Below are positions 7,998 through 17,480 of a stretch of DNA of 34,792 nt, piece by piece. The notes beneath the pieces are model-generated. The model was not told the origin of the DNA and did not search any database. It saw nothing but the letters and a program-made list of their open reading frames with translations. The stretch spans positions 1 to 34,792 of IMG/VR virus record IMGVR_UViG_3300032241_001304, one strand, 5' to 3'. A program made the translations under genes and the position numbers. This stretch comes from a virus. The stretch's first letter is position 1, and each line of letters begins with the position of its first letter.

Positions 7998-10900
7998 ATG
8001 TCTAGAAAAACGGTATATGATGCTTATTATACATTCAATCCTGCTACAAAAACGATTGTAGTAAATAAAGGTATTCCACGTGAGCGTTTAGTTTTAATTA
8101 CTGACGTTACAACAAACCAAGTACTTTATAACTTTTCGGATCCAAATTTAAAAGCCACAACATATACAGTTGCAACAGATAATGGTAACCAAGCAAACGT
8201 AACAACAACAATCGTTTTACAATATAATACTACAGCGTTAGCAAACACCGACAAATTACAAATTGTTGTTGACGAATATGATGAATCATTTAAGCCAGCT
8301 GAAACTCAGTTGGATCCAGTAAATAAATTTAGAGTATCTGAAGGACAGGCATTAATTGATACCGACTTTGAATATTCTACACAATTTACTAAGTGGGAAA
8401 ATTTAGCAATGATTAATAATAAGCCTTTTGCTTATTATACTGTAGGTAATACAATTACTATAACTGATGTTACAGCGACAACAAATATGAGGTCGCTTAC
8501 AGTTAATACTTACCCACAAATTCCGCCAGCTATTGGTACTCCTTTTTATATGCAGGATACTCTATGGGCTCCAGCAGATGGTTTGTTTATTGTAGACTCA
8601 AACAATTCAACAACAAATACTTTTACGTATACAGCAAGAACACTTTGGTATAATTCTACACAATCTATTTTAAATCCTAATGTGACTGTAGGTTATTATG
8701 GTTATACATTTACAAACGCTGCAATTCCAATTACATCTATTAATAATGGTAATACAACAATTACTGTACAAACTTCTGTACCTCATGGACTATCATTAGG
8801 TAATGAAATTGCTTTAACGGGGGTTTCAGGAACATCAAGTCCTCCAAACGGTTCGTGGATTGTCTCAACCATTATTAATCCTTATACTTTTGTTTTTTAT
8901 TCAACATATACACCTATTGGTCCTTTAACTGGCGGTACCTTATATGTTAGACCACAAGGTCAATCAGTACATCGAGCATTTGATGGTGGTGTGAGATTTG
9001 GTTGTAATGCAACAAGTCACGGACACCAAATGATTCGTCAAACAAGACGACAATTTAGGTATCAATCCGGTAAAAGTATTCAAATGAGTACTGGTACTGT
9101 TATGAGACCTAATATTGATATCGATTCAATGACATCATCAGGTGTAACTATAACAGTAACAACTAAATCACCACATTTTTTAACTCCTAACGTAGCATTT
9201 TCTATTAGAAATGCTAATGATGCAGCGTATAATGGAACTTTTATTGTACAAAATGTTTTAGATTTTTATCGATTTACATATCAAGCAAATTCTACTCCAG
9301 TTAATGCTCAAGCAGGCGGACAATATCAATTATCAATTTTAAATTGGTATGGTGGCGGAACAAGAGTTGGTTTATTTAATGACCAAAATGGAGTATTTTT
9401 TGAATATGACGGGCAAACATTATATGCAGTAAGAAGAACATCAACATATCAATTATCAGGAACAGTAAGTTGTGTTTCTAATTCTGCACTTATTACTGCT
9501 AATACTAACAATGGTGCAACTACAGTATTTACAAAACAATTAACTCCCGGTGACTATATTGTATTAAAAGGAATGACGTATAAAGTAGTTAATATTTTAA
9601 GTGATACACAATTAACAATTACTCCTCCATTTAGAGGTTTAGTAAATTTAAATAATGATATAGTTAGTAAAACTGTCGATTTAAAATATCCACAAAGTAT
9701 ATGGAATATGGATAGGTGTGACGGTACCGGACCATCAGGTTATAATTTAGATTTATCTAAAATGCAAATGTTCTATTTGGATTATAGTTGGTATGGTGCA
9801 GGTTATATTCGATTTGGGTTTAGAGCATCAGATGGAAATATTGTTTACTGTCACAAAATATTAAATAATAATACAAATTATGAAGCATATATGAGGTCAG
9901 GTAATTTACCTGGTCGTTATGAAACTAACACATTTAGTAAACAATCTGTTTTGGCAGCAACTTTAAATTCAACAGATACAACTGTGAGCGTTGCCGATAC
10001 AACAGGTTTTCCTCCAAATGGAACTGTGTTTGTCAATAACAATACACAAATGGAATTTATTAATTACCAAGGCATTACAAATAATGTTTTACAAAATTGT
10101 GTAAGAGGTCAAGCAGGAGCAAATACATTAACCGCAGCGTTAGTTGCTGGTAGTCCTACTGCTTCTATTTCATCATCAGCAGGTTTACAACTTGGTCAAT
10201 TTGTACAAAACCCTGGAATATATCCTTCCGGTGCATTTATTTCTGGAATAGTTCCAAACTTTTCAGTAACGTTAAGTCAAGCTTCATTAATTACAGGAAC
10301 ATTTCAATTATTATTTGCGCCTATGGCAAATACTGCTACAACATTTACATATTCATCTTCAGCTCCTACGGTAGTAGCAATGCACGCTCCACAATTTGCC
10401 TCTGAAATTAGCCATTGGGGTACTTCTGTTATGATGGACGGAAAATTTGATAACGACCCACACTCTTATATTTTCACAAAAGGTATGACATCTGCTCTTT
10501 CTATTAACTACGGTCAAACAAATGCCGTTATGAGCTTTAGGATTTCTCCTTCTGTAAGTAACGGTATTGCTGGTACAGCTTTAGGTATAAGAGAAATTGT
10601 TAATCGTATGCAAATGGTGTTTACACAGATGGACGTTTTCTCCAATGGACAATTTTTGATTCAATTTTTATTAAATGGAACAGTTTCTTCCTCTGCACCA
10701 AATTGGTCTAACGTAGGCGGTTCTTCATTAGCACAATATATTTTCCATAATCCTGCAACAACAGTAGCTGGCGGCGAATCAATTTTTGGATTCTTCTTAA
10801 ACACAACTGGTGGTACAAACTATACAACAACACAACAAGACTTGTCATTAGTTCGTGATTTGGGAACAAGTATTTTAAGTGGTGGTTTCCCAGACCCAAC

Positions 10901-11015
10901 AAGAGGAATATATCCAGATGGACCAGACATTCTTACAGTCGTTGCAACGAATTTGGCAACATCAGGTTCTTCAAATATTTTTGCTCGTATGTCATGGCAA
11001 GAAGCACAAGCATAA
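7998..11015 (+). CDS. Large virion structural protein (fibre or baseplate associated)
   Basis: This 1005-aa protein looks like a widespread type of large structural protein in aquatic T4-like phages. The N-terminal ~100 residues form a beta-rich domain (FNPATKTIVV, then PRERLVLITDV, then YNTTALANTDKLQIVVDEY). A central motif around residues 333-368 contains RFGCNA, QMIRQTRRQFRYQSGK and MSTGT. Further on come GVFFEYDGQTLYAVRR, a WNMDRCDGTGPSGY motif, and WYGAGYIRFGFR near residue 600. The last ~250 residues form another globular region. There is no coiled coil, membrane segment or enzyme motif. Family resemblance is from memory of sequence patterns. Assignment to fibre, baseplate or another virion part is inferred from its place inside a fibre cluster. 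The ATG at 7998 has GGAG 8 bases upstream. Confidence 0.72.
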   Translation: MSRKTVYDAYYTFNPATKTIVVNKGIPRERLVLITDVTTNQVLYNFSDPNLKATTYTVATDNGNQANVTTTIVLQYNTTALANTDKLQIVVDEYDESFKPAETQLDPVNKFRVSEGQALIDTDFEYSTQFTKWENLAMINNKPFAYYTVGNTITITDVTATTNMRSLTVNTYPQIPPAIGTPFYMQDTLWAPADGLFIVDSNNSTTNTFTYTARTLWYNSTQSILNPNVTVGYYGYTFTNAAIPITSINNGNTTITVQTSVPHGLSLGNEIALTGVSGTSSPPNGSWIVSTIINPYTFVFYSTYTPIGPLTGGTLYVRPQGQSVHRAFDGGVRFGCNATSHGHQMIRQTRRQFRYQSGKSIQMSTGTVMRPNIDIDSMTSSGVTITVTTKSPHFLTPNVAFSIRNANDAAYNGTFIVQNVLDFYRFTYQANSTPVNAQAGGQYQLSILNWYGGGTRVGLFNDQNGVFFEYDGQTLYAVRRTSTYQLSGTVSCVSNSALITANTNNGATTVFTKQLTPGDYIVLKGMTYKVVNILSDTQLTITPPFRGLVNLNNDIVSKTVDLKYPQSIWNMDRCDGTGPSGYNLDLSKMQMFYLDYSWYGAGYIRFGFRASDGNIVYCHKILNNNTNYEAYMRSGNLPGRYETNTFSKQSVLAATLNSTDTTVSVADTTGFPPNGTVFVNNNTQMEFINYQGITNNVLQNCVRGQAGANTLTAALVAGSPTASISSSAGLQLGQFVQNPGIYPSGAFISGIVPNFSVTLSQASLITGTFQLLFAPMANTATTFTYSSSAPTVVAMHAPQFASEISHWGTSVMMDGKFDNDPHSYIFTKGMTSALSINYGQTNAVMSFRISPSVSNGIAGTALGIREIVNRMQMVFTQMDVFSNGQFLIQFLLNGTVSSSAPNWSNVGGSSLAQYIFHNPATTVAGGESIFGFFLNTTGGTNYTTTQQDLSLVRDLGTSILSGGFPDPTRGIYPDGPDILTVVATNLATSGSSNIFARMSWQEAQA

Positions 11016-11024
11016 GAGGAACAC

Positions 11025-14000
11025 ATGCTTATAACGAGTTCGTTTCAGGTAACACCTGCTAACTCTCCTAATGACACATCCACGTATTATGCTTCTTTTC
11101 AGCAAATTACTAGTGGCAGAAGTTCTGCCATCTATACTGTTCCAACTATAACATATGTTCCTTCTACAGGAATATTAAGTTTATCTTCAGGTATTAAATT
11201 AATTAGTGGTGACGGCATAACTGCCGTTACTTTTACTAGTAATACCATAACAACGAATACACTCAATGTCATAACCACAGCTGCTAATACAATTACGGTT
11301 AGTAATTTATTTTCAAATATTAGTGTATTAAATGTTACCACGGCCAATACAATTACTGTTGGTTCTTTATACACCAATAATGAAATAGTTAATGTAAGTA
11401 CAGCTAATACGATTACTGTTGGTTCTTTATACACCAATAATGAAATAGTTAATGTAAGTACAGCTAATACGATTATTGTTACTAATTTAATTTCAAATGT
11501 TTCTACATTAAATGTTACATCAGCTAATACAATTACTATTAAAAATTTAAATAGTAATATTAGTACATTGAATGTTACAACCGCTAATACAATTACTGTT
11601 AACAATTTAATTTCAAACGTTTCTACATTAAATATTGCCACAGCAAATGCACTTACTGTAAGTAATTTAAATAGTAATATTAGTGTATTAAATGTTATTA
11701 CATCAAATACCATCAACGTTAATACACTATTTGCAAATGTTGTAACATTTAATGTTATATCTGCAGGTTCTCTTTCTTTACCTACATTTAATGTTGGTAA
11801 TATATTTGCAAACGTTATTACAACAAATACATTTACATCAGCAATAATTAATTCTAATAATATTAATAGTAATATTTTTTCTTCTAATATTATTTTTGCT
11901 AATACTTTTACCGCAAACGTTTCAAATGCAAATTATTTTACTTCTAATAATATATTAGTTAATTTTAATTTAAATTCAAACGTTACCACACTTAATACAA
12001 CAACTGCAAACAATTTAACAGTAAGATTAAATTTAATAAGTACCGCAAATTCAACATTAAACGTTGCTACCGCAAATACTCTTAATGTTAATTCTGGTTT
12101 TAATACCAATTTAGCAAATGCTAATACTTTATTAGTGAGATTAGGACTTACAGGAAATACAATTACTTCCAATACAATCTCAACTAATACTTTCACTTCA
12201 AATATTATTAGTGTAACAACTACATCAACATTAAATGTAGTAACATCAAATACAATTACAACTAATGTAATAACAACAAATACATTATCTGCAAATATTA
12301 TTAGTACAAATAGTATTACATTATCTACAATTTCTGCAAATAATATAACTTCAAATACAATTAATTCAATTACTATTATTGGTAAAACAGCCACAATTAA
12401 TGGCGTTGAATTGTATGCATATACTAATGCAGCATTTGCTTATGCAAACGGCATTTCAGCTCCAATAATTTCTTTGTTTCAAGGCATTACTAATACACAA
12501 AACACCAACACAAATGCTATAAACCAATATGCTCAATCAGCATTTGGATTTGCTAACGGTGCTTTTATACAAGCTAATGCAGCTTTTGCTAATGCTAATA
12601 GCACACTAGTATATTTGTACGGTGTTAGTGCCGGACAAAACAATACTATAAATGCCGTAAACCAATACGCACAATCGGCATTTATAAATGTTAATACTGC
12701 TCTTATTTTAGCTAATGCTTCATTTGCTAATGCTAATACTAGCATCGCTTATCTTTATGGTGTTAATGCATTTCAAAACACCTCAATTAATGGTATTAAC
12801 ATTTACGCACAATCCGCTTTCTTACAAGCAAACTCGGCATATATTCAAGCCAATGCAGCTTTTTCAGCAGCTAACAATGTATTCCCACAAGTACAACCAG
12901 CATTTAATACTGCCAATTTGGCATATTTAAATTCTAACGCAGCTTTCATTCAAGCCAATGCGGCCTTTACTGCTGCTAATAATGTATTTCCGCAAGTACA
13001 ACCAGCATTTAATACCGCCAATGCAGCCTTTATACAAGCTAATGCGGCATTTAGTTTTGCAAATAGTATAAACATTTATTTTCAAGGCGTAAGTAATACA
13101 CTTAATGTTTCTGTTAATGCTGCTTTTATACAAGCTAATGCGGCTTTCGCAAATGCCAATAGTACTTTAATATATCTTTATGGTGTTAATGCTGGACAAA
13201 ATGCTAATATTATAGCTATCAATACTTACGCACAAAACGCATATGCTTATGTTAATGGTGCTTTTATACAAGCCAATGCTTCGTTTGCTAACGCCAATAC
13301 TAGCATATCTTATCTTTATGGTGTTAATGCAACACAGAATGCTAATATTGCTGGAATTAATACATATTCACAAAGTGCTTACGCATTTGTTAATGCAGCT
13401 TTCATTCAAGCCAATGCTTCATTTTCTAATGCTAATACCAGTATATCTTACCTTTACGGAGTTAATGCTAGTCAAAATGCTAATATTACGGCAGTTAATC
13501 AATATTCAACATCATCATATGGTTATACAAATGCAGCTTTCATTCAAGCCAATGCCGCTTTTGCCAATTCAAATACAACAACAGCTTATCTTTATGGTGT
13601 TAATACTGGTCAAAATAATACCATAACGGCAGTTAATCAATATGCAGCTTCAGGATATTCATTAGCTAATACTAAATTCTCCAGTGCAGGCGGTACAATT
13701 AGTGGTGATGTGGTTGTTACAGGTAACTTATTCATTAATGGTTCACAAACATCTATTAATACAAATTCAGTTATCACAAATGATTCTTATTTAATATTAG
13801 CGAATAATAATAATGTATCGGATACATTAGATATTGGTTTTACAGGTGTTGCAAACGTTAATTCTTTATCATCTTCAGGAACATTATATTTTGGTTTGGC
13901 AAGATTAGCAGGAGGTTTATCTGGTTATTCTGCGCCTTGGTTCTTATATAAAAACGTACCTAATGACCCTACAGTTACAAATTTGAGCACACAAGGTGTT

Positions 14001-17000
14001 ATTGATGCCTATCATACTGCAACACTTAGAGCAAATATTACTGGCGGTATAATAACAAACTTGGCCAATACAATTGGTATACTTGATGGTGGTACAAATA
14101 ATTCAACATTTGTTACTAATCAAATTACATTTTATAATGGTAGACAAATAACATCATTAGCAAACGTAGGCACACCAGGAACATATGGTAACGCTAATAC
14201 TATTGTTACTATTACAACAGATGGATATGGTCGAGTATCTGGTAGTTCAAATGTACCAATTTCCATTATTGGTCCACAAGTGCAAGGATTACAAGGTGTA
14301 ACAGATTCACAAAATACAGCTATGGGTGCAATTAACACTTATGCACAATCTGCTTATGCTTATACTAACGCAGCTTTCATACAAGCAAATGCTTCATTTG
14401 CCAATGCTAATACTAGTATTGCTTATCTTTATGGTGTTACAGCTAATATTAATGTAATTACTACCGCAATTAATCAATATGCACAAGGTGCTTATGCTAA
14501 TGCTAATACTAGTGTTGCTTATCTTTATGGTGTTAATGCTGGACAAAATACAACAATAACAGCAGTAAATCAATATGCATCAAGTGGATTTGCACAGGCA
14601 AATGGATGGCAAGGTGTAACTAATACAATTAACATTACAACAAACGCTATTAATAATTATGCTCAATCAGCATATGGATTTGTCAATGCAGCTTTCATAC
14701 AAGCAAATTCTTCATTTGCCAATGCTAATACTAGTATTGCGTATTTGTATGGTGTTGATGCGGGTATTAATGTGGTTACTACTGCAATTAATCAATTTGT
14801 GTCTACAGCATATGCTAACGCTAATGCAGCTTTTATACAAGCTAATGCGGCTTTTGCTAACGCTAATACCACAACAACTTACATGTATGGTGTTAACGCT
14901 ACACAAAATACTAATATAACGGCAGTTAATAATTTTGTACAAGGTTCATATGCCAATGCTAATACTAGTATTGCTTATCTTTATGGTGTTACAGCTAATA
15001 TTAATGTAATTACTACCGCAATTAATCAATATGCACAAGGTGCTTATGCTAATGCTAATACTAGTATTGCTTATCTTTATGGTGTTAATGCTGGTATTAA
15101 TGCAACAGTTGTTGCCGTAAATCAATACGCTCAACAAGCATTTGGTGTTGCTAATGCAATCAATCAATATGCACAAGGTGCTTATGGTTCACAAAACACA
15201 TTTATTACTTTCCAAGCAGGTGTTGATGCTCAACAAAATTCTAATGCCATATATCTTTTAAATTATGCACAACAAGCATATGCTTGGGCAAATACAATCA
15301 ACATATATTTTTCTGGTGTAAATAATTATGCCAATAATTATGCCAATGCAATTAACACTTATGCAACATCAGCATATTCTTATGCAAATGCAACTTATGC
15401 TTATTATCAAGGCGTTGACAATACACAAAATACTAATATTGCTTCTGTAAATAATTATGCGGCTGGTGCTTTCCAATTAGCAAATTCAACTAATACCACA
15501 CTTAATAGTTATAGTGCAGGTTCAGCAAGTACTGTCAATGCAGTTAATCAATATGCACAATCTGCTTTCTTACAAGCAAACTCGGCATATATTCAAGCCA
15601 ATGCAGCTTTTAATACTGCTAATGCAGGATATAATTCAGCGGTAGCTGGATATTTAAATTCTAATGCGGCTTTCATACAAGCCAATGCGGCTTTTGCTAA
15701 CGCTAATAGTAGTATTGCTTATTTGTATGGCGTTAATGCTACAACTAATAATAATGTTATTCAAGTGAATAATTTTGCACAAGGTGCTTATGCCAATGCA
15801 AATACAACAACAGCTTATTTGTATGGTGTTAATGCAACACAAAATACAAATATTGCAGCTGCTACTGCCACATTAGGACAAAATTTTGCATATGCAAATG
15901 CAGCTTATGCTTCTGCTAATTTGGTAGCTAATCAAGTATTTTCAGTATATAATGTTAATAGTGTTTCATTGACAGCAGTGACAAATACATTTGGTGTTTT
16001 ATCTTCAACCAATCTTGGAACAGCAACTCCGTTTTATGAATATGCCGCAGCAAATACTGCTGGTTTATTGGGTGCAGCTTCGTTAACCGCTTCAACATCT
16101 GTTACAGCAGGTACAAATGATGATGGTTATTGGACATTAAGTTTGCCTTGGAGTTGGATGTACCCAACAGATACAAATGGTACAACATCAAACGTATCAA
16201 CAATTTATGTTGGTACAAATGGTTATGTCACGTTATCTTCAGGTTCAGCAGTATCGTCTGCTGTTAGTGCATCTAACCCAGCACAACCAAAATTATTATT
16301 TGCCCCACAAGATTTATCAACACAAAGAATATATTATGGTATTGAAGGTTCTTCACCAAACAGAAGTTATCGTGTAAGGGTTGAAGCTTCTTATCCAGCT
16401 ACACCAGCACAAGCACTAGGAAGTCCTAACGTAGTTGTTGAATTGACTTGGTTTGAAAATGACCACACAAGAGTTGATGTTGTTTACGGAACAAATGCAG
16501 CGTCAAGTTATAATATTATTACTCCCGGAATGTATAGTGCTTCAGCTGCATTATATACATTTACAGGAGCGGGTTACGTTGGCCAAGGTTATCGTTTTGG
16601 TGCAAACTTAACCGGTTTTGCAAATACTTATGGTTATGTTATTGCATATGGCAATACAATGAATATTACTGCAAGTACAGCAAACGGAATTAATTTACTT
16701 GCCAATAATATTACGAGAAGTATTGATATTGGTTTAAGAACAACAGGTATAACTTCTTATGGTACAACTGTAACTTACGGTGGTACATCAGGAGGCAATG
16801 GTTATCAAGTTCCTTCTTTAACAATAGATGCTTTTGGACGTATATTGTCCGCACAAAATAATGCGGTCAATTTTTCAGTTTCATTATTTGGAACTACCGG
16901 TTCAGCAACATTAGCAAATAGCCAGTCATTGACTATTACATCTTCAAATACATATATTGTTACCTCTGCATTAACTACTTCAGGTGGTGTTAATCAAACA

Positions 17001-17456
17001 TTTACAATACAACCACAATTATCGGGTGTATCTTACGGAACATATAAAACTCCAGATATGATTGTGGATACTTATGGTCGTGTTACGCAAATTTCTAGTA
17101 ACACATCTTTAAGAACAAGTTTAAATCCAGTTATTCAATCAGTAACAACAGCAACAAGTGGAGTAGTTACACCTACTGCCGGTAGTTGTGACCAATTTGA
17201 AGTTACTGCATTAGACGTTAATACTACATTTGCAATTCCAACAACAGGAACATCTTTTGCTGATGGTCAAAAATTAATACTTCGCATAAAAGATAATGGT
17301 TTAGCACGAACATTAATTTGGACAACAAGTCTAGGTGGTTATAGACAAGTAGGTGCATCATTACCAGGCACCACTATTCCAGGCAAACCTTTTTATGCAG
17401 CGTGCATATATAATTCACAAGACGGCTATTGGGACGTAGTAGCTGTTTCGCAATAA
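11025..17456 (+). CDS. Giant repeat tail fibre protein (2143 aa)
   Basis: An AGAGGA ribosome-binding site precedes the ATG. Residues ~60-470 carry a 20-residue repeat around NTITVxNL and STLNVTTA, probably beta-structured. Residues ~470-880 and ~1085-1635 are arrays of a 46-residue unit (AFIQANAAFANAN, then IAYLYGVNA, then INQYAQSAY) with heptad-like Ala/aromatic spacing, which suggests a trimeric coiled-coil shaft. Between them lies a globular block (~883-1085) with SGDVVVTGNLFINGS and TDGYGRVSG motifs typical of phage fibres. Residues ~1635-1870 hold a beta domain (LPWSWMYPT, GSSPNRSYRV, WFENDHTRVD) shared with the next gene. The C-terminal ~110 residues (TSGVVTPTAGSCDQF, then LRIKDNGLARTLIWT, then YNSQDGYWDVVAVSQ) match a common phage fibre end domain. 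It is therefore very likely a long tail fibre carrying receptor-binding parts. Confidence 0.85.
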   Translation: MLITSSFQVTPANSPNDTSTYYASFQQITSGRSSAIYTVPTITYVPSTGILSLSSGIKLISGDGITAVTFTSNTITTNTLNVITTAANTITVSNLFSNISVLNVTTANTITVGSLYTNNEIVNVSTANTITVGSLYTNNEIVNVSTANTIIVTNLISNVSTLNVTSANTITIKNLNSNISTLNVTTANTITVNNLISNVSTLNIATANALTVSNLNSNISVLNVITSNTINVNTLFANVVTFNVISAGSLSLPTFNVGNIFANVITTNTFTSAIINSNNINSNIFSSNIIFANTFTANVSNANYFTSNNILVNFNLNSNVTTLNTTTANNLTVRLNLISTANSTLNVATANTLNVNSGFNTNLANANTLLVRLGLTGNTITSNTISTNTFTSNIISVTTTSTLNVVTSNTITTNVITTNTLSANIISTNSITLSTISANNITSNTINSITIIGKTATINGVELYAYTNAAFAYANGISAPIISLFQGITNTQNTNTNAINQYAQSAFGFANGAFIQANAAFANANSTLVYLYGVSAGQNNTINAVNQYAQSAFINVNTALILANASFANANTSIAYLYGVNAFQNTSINGINIYAQSAFLQANSAYIQANAAFSAANNVFPQVQPAFNTANLAYLNSNAAFIQANAAFTAANNVFPQVQPAFNTANAAFIQANAAFSFANSINIYFQGVSNTLNVSVNAAFIQANAAFANANSTLIYLYGVNAGQNANIIAINTYAQNAYAYVNGAFIQANASFANANTSISYLYGVNATQNANIAGINTYSQSAYAFVNAAFIQANASFSNANTSISYLYGVNASQNANITAVNQYSTSSYGYTNAAFIQANAAFANSNTTTAYLYGVNTGQNNTITAVNQYAASGYSLANTKFSSAGGTISGDVVVTGNLFINGSQTSINTNSVITNDSYLILANNNNVSDTLDIGFTGVANVNSLSSSGTLYFGLARLAGGLSGYSAPWFLYKNVPNDPTVTNLSTQGVIDAYHTATLRANITGGIITNLANTIGILDGGTNNSTFVTNQITFYNGRQITSLANVGTPGTYGNANTIVTITTDGYGRVSGSSNVPISIIGPQVQGLQGVTDSQNTAMGAINTYAQSAYAYTNAAFIQANASFANANTSIAYLYGVTANINVITTAINQYAQGAYANANTSVAYLYGVNAGQNTTITAVNQYASSGFAQANGWQGVTNTINITTNAINNYAQSAYGFVNAAFIQANSSFANANTSIAYLYGVDAGINVVTTAINQFVSTAYANANAAFIQANAAFANANTTTTYMYGVNATQNTNITAVNNFVQGSYANANTSIAYLYGVTANINVITTAINQYAQGAYANANTSIAYLYGVNAGINATVVAVNQYAQQAFGVANAINQYAQGAYGSQNTFITFQAGVDAQQNSNAIYLLNYAQQAYAWANTINIYFSGVNNYANNYANAINTYATSAYSYANATYAYYQGVDNTQNTNIASVNNYAAGAFQLANSTNTTLNSYSAGSASTVNAVNQYAQSAFLQANSAYIQANAAFNTANAGYNSAVAGYLNSNAAFIQANAAFANANSSIAYLYGVNATTNNNVIQVNNFAQGAYANANTTTAYLYGVNATQNTNIAAATATLGQNFAYANAAYASANLVANQVFSVYNVNSVSLTAVTNTFGVLSSTNLGTATPFYEYAAANTAGLLGAASLTASTSVTAGTNDDGYWTLSLPWSWMYPTDTNGTTSNVSTIYVGTNGYVTLSSGSAVSSAVSASNPAQPKLLFAPQDLSTQRIYYGIEGSSPNRSYRVRVEASYPATPAQALGSPNVVVELTWFENDHTRVDVVYGTNAASSYNIITPGMYSASAALYTFTGAGYVGQGYRFGANLTGFANTYGYVIAYGNTMNITASTANGINLLANNITRSIDIGLRTTGITSYGTTVTYGGTSGGNGYQVPSLTIDAFGRILSAQNNAVNFSVSLFGTTGSATLANSQSLTITSSNTYIVTSALTTSGGVNQTFTIQPQLSGVSYGTYKTPDMIVDTYGRVTQISSNTSLRTSLNPVIQSVTTATSGVVTPTAGSCDQFEVTALDVNTTFAIPTTGTSFADGQKLILRIKDNGLARTLIWTTSLGGYRQVGASLPGTTIPGKPFYAACIYNSQDGYWDVVAVSQ
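11352..11475 (+). repeat. 60-base tandem repeat, exact
   Basis: Bases 11352-11415 equal 11412-11475, a 64-base identity at period 60, giving two identical 20-residue units (VGSLYTNNEIVNVSTANTI). Degenerate units of the same 60-base period run on both sides from about 11280 to 11720. Confidence 0.92.
14399..14513 (+). repeat. Exact 115-base direct repeat, copy 1
   Basis: Bases 14399-14513 are identical to 14951-15065, with offset 552, four times 138. After one mismatch the match continues for about 28 bases. This looks like a recent duplication within the fibre gene. Confidence 0.9.
14951..15065 (+). repeat. Exact 115-base direct repeat, copy 2
   Basis: This is the partner of 14399-14513. 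It codes for part of the IAYLYGV and INQYAQGAYANANTS segments of the 46-residue unit. Confidence 0.9.
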
Positions 17457-17480
17457 ACGTATTATAATATTATGTAAACC

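Larger units (their letters stand above)
12420..15940 (+). repeat. 138-base (46-residue) fibre repeat array
   Basis: The codons for Ala-Phe-Ile-Gln-Ala-Asn recur, for example near 13263, 13401 and 13539, exactly 138 bases apart. The array is interrupted by a globular block at about 13675-14280. Some units are shortened or lengthened by heptad-sized pieces. Confidence 0.9.

Noticed and set aside
11132-11716. Long minus-strand open frame of 194 codons opposite the giant fibre
   Set aside because: Its hydrophobic repeats mirror the 60-base units of the fibre, and no ribosome-binding site or family resemblance is seen. The same applies to 11933-12394.
13243-13626. Plus-strand 127-codon frame rich in Leu and Met inside the giant fibre
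   Set aside because: It is an out-of-frame reading of the 138-base units and repeats with the same period; no start signals. The frame at 14659-14919 is the same kind of shadow.
12420-15940. Regularly spaced repeats that could suggest a CRISPR-like array
   Set aside because: Units are 138 bases, degenerate, without unique spacers, and lie in frame inside a fibre gene.
17461-17473. ATTATAATATTAT as a promoter -10 element
   Set aside because: There is no recognisable upstream box, and TATAAT-like strings are frequent in AT-rich DNA.
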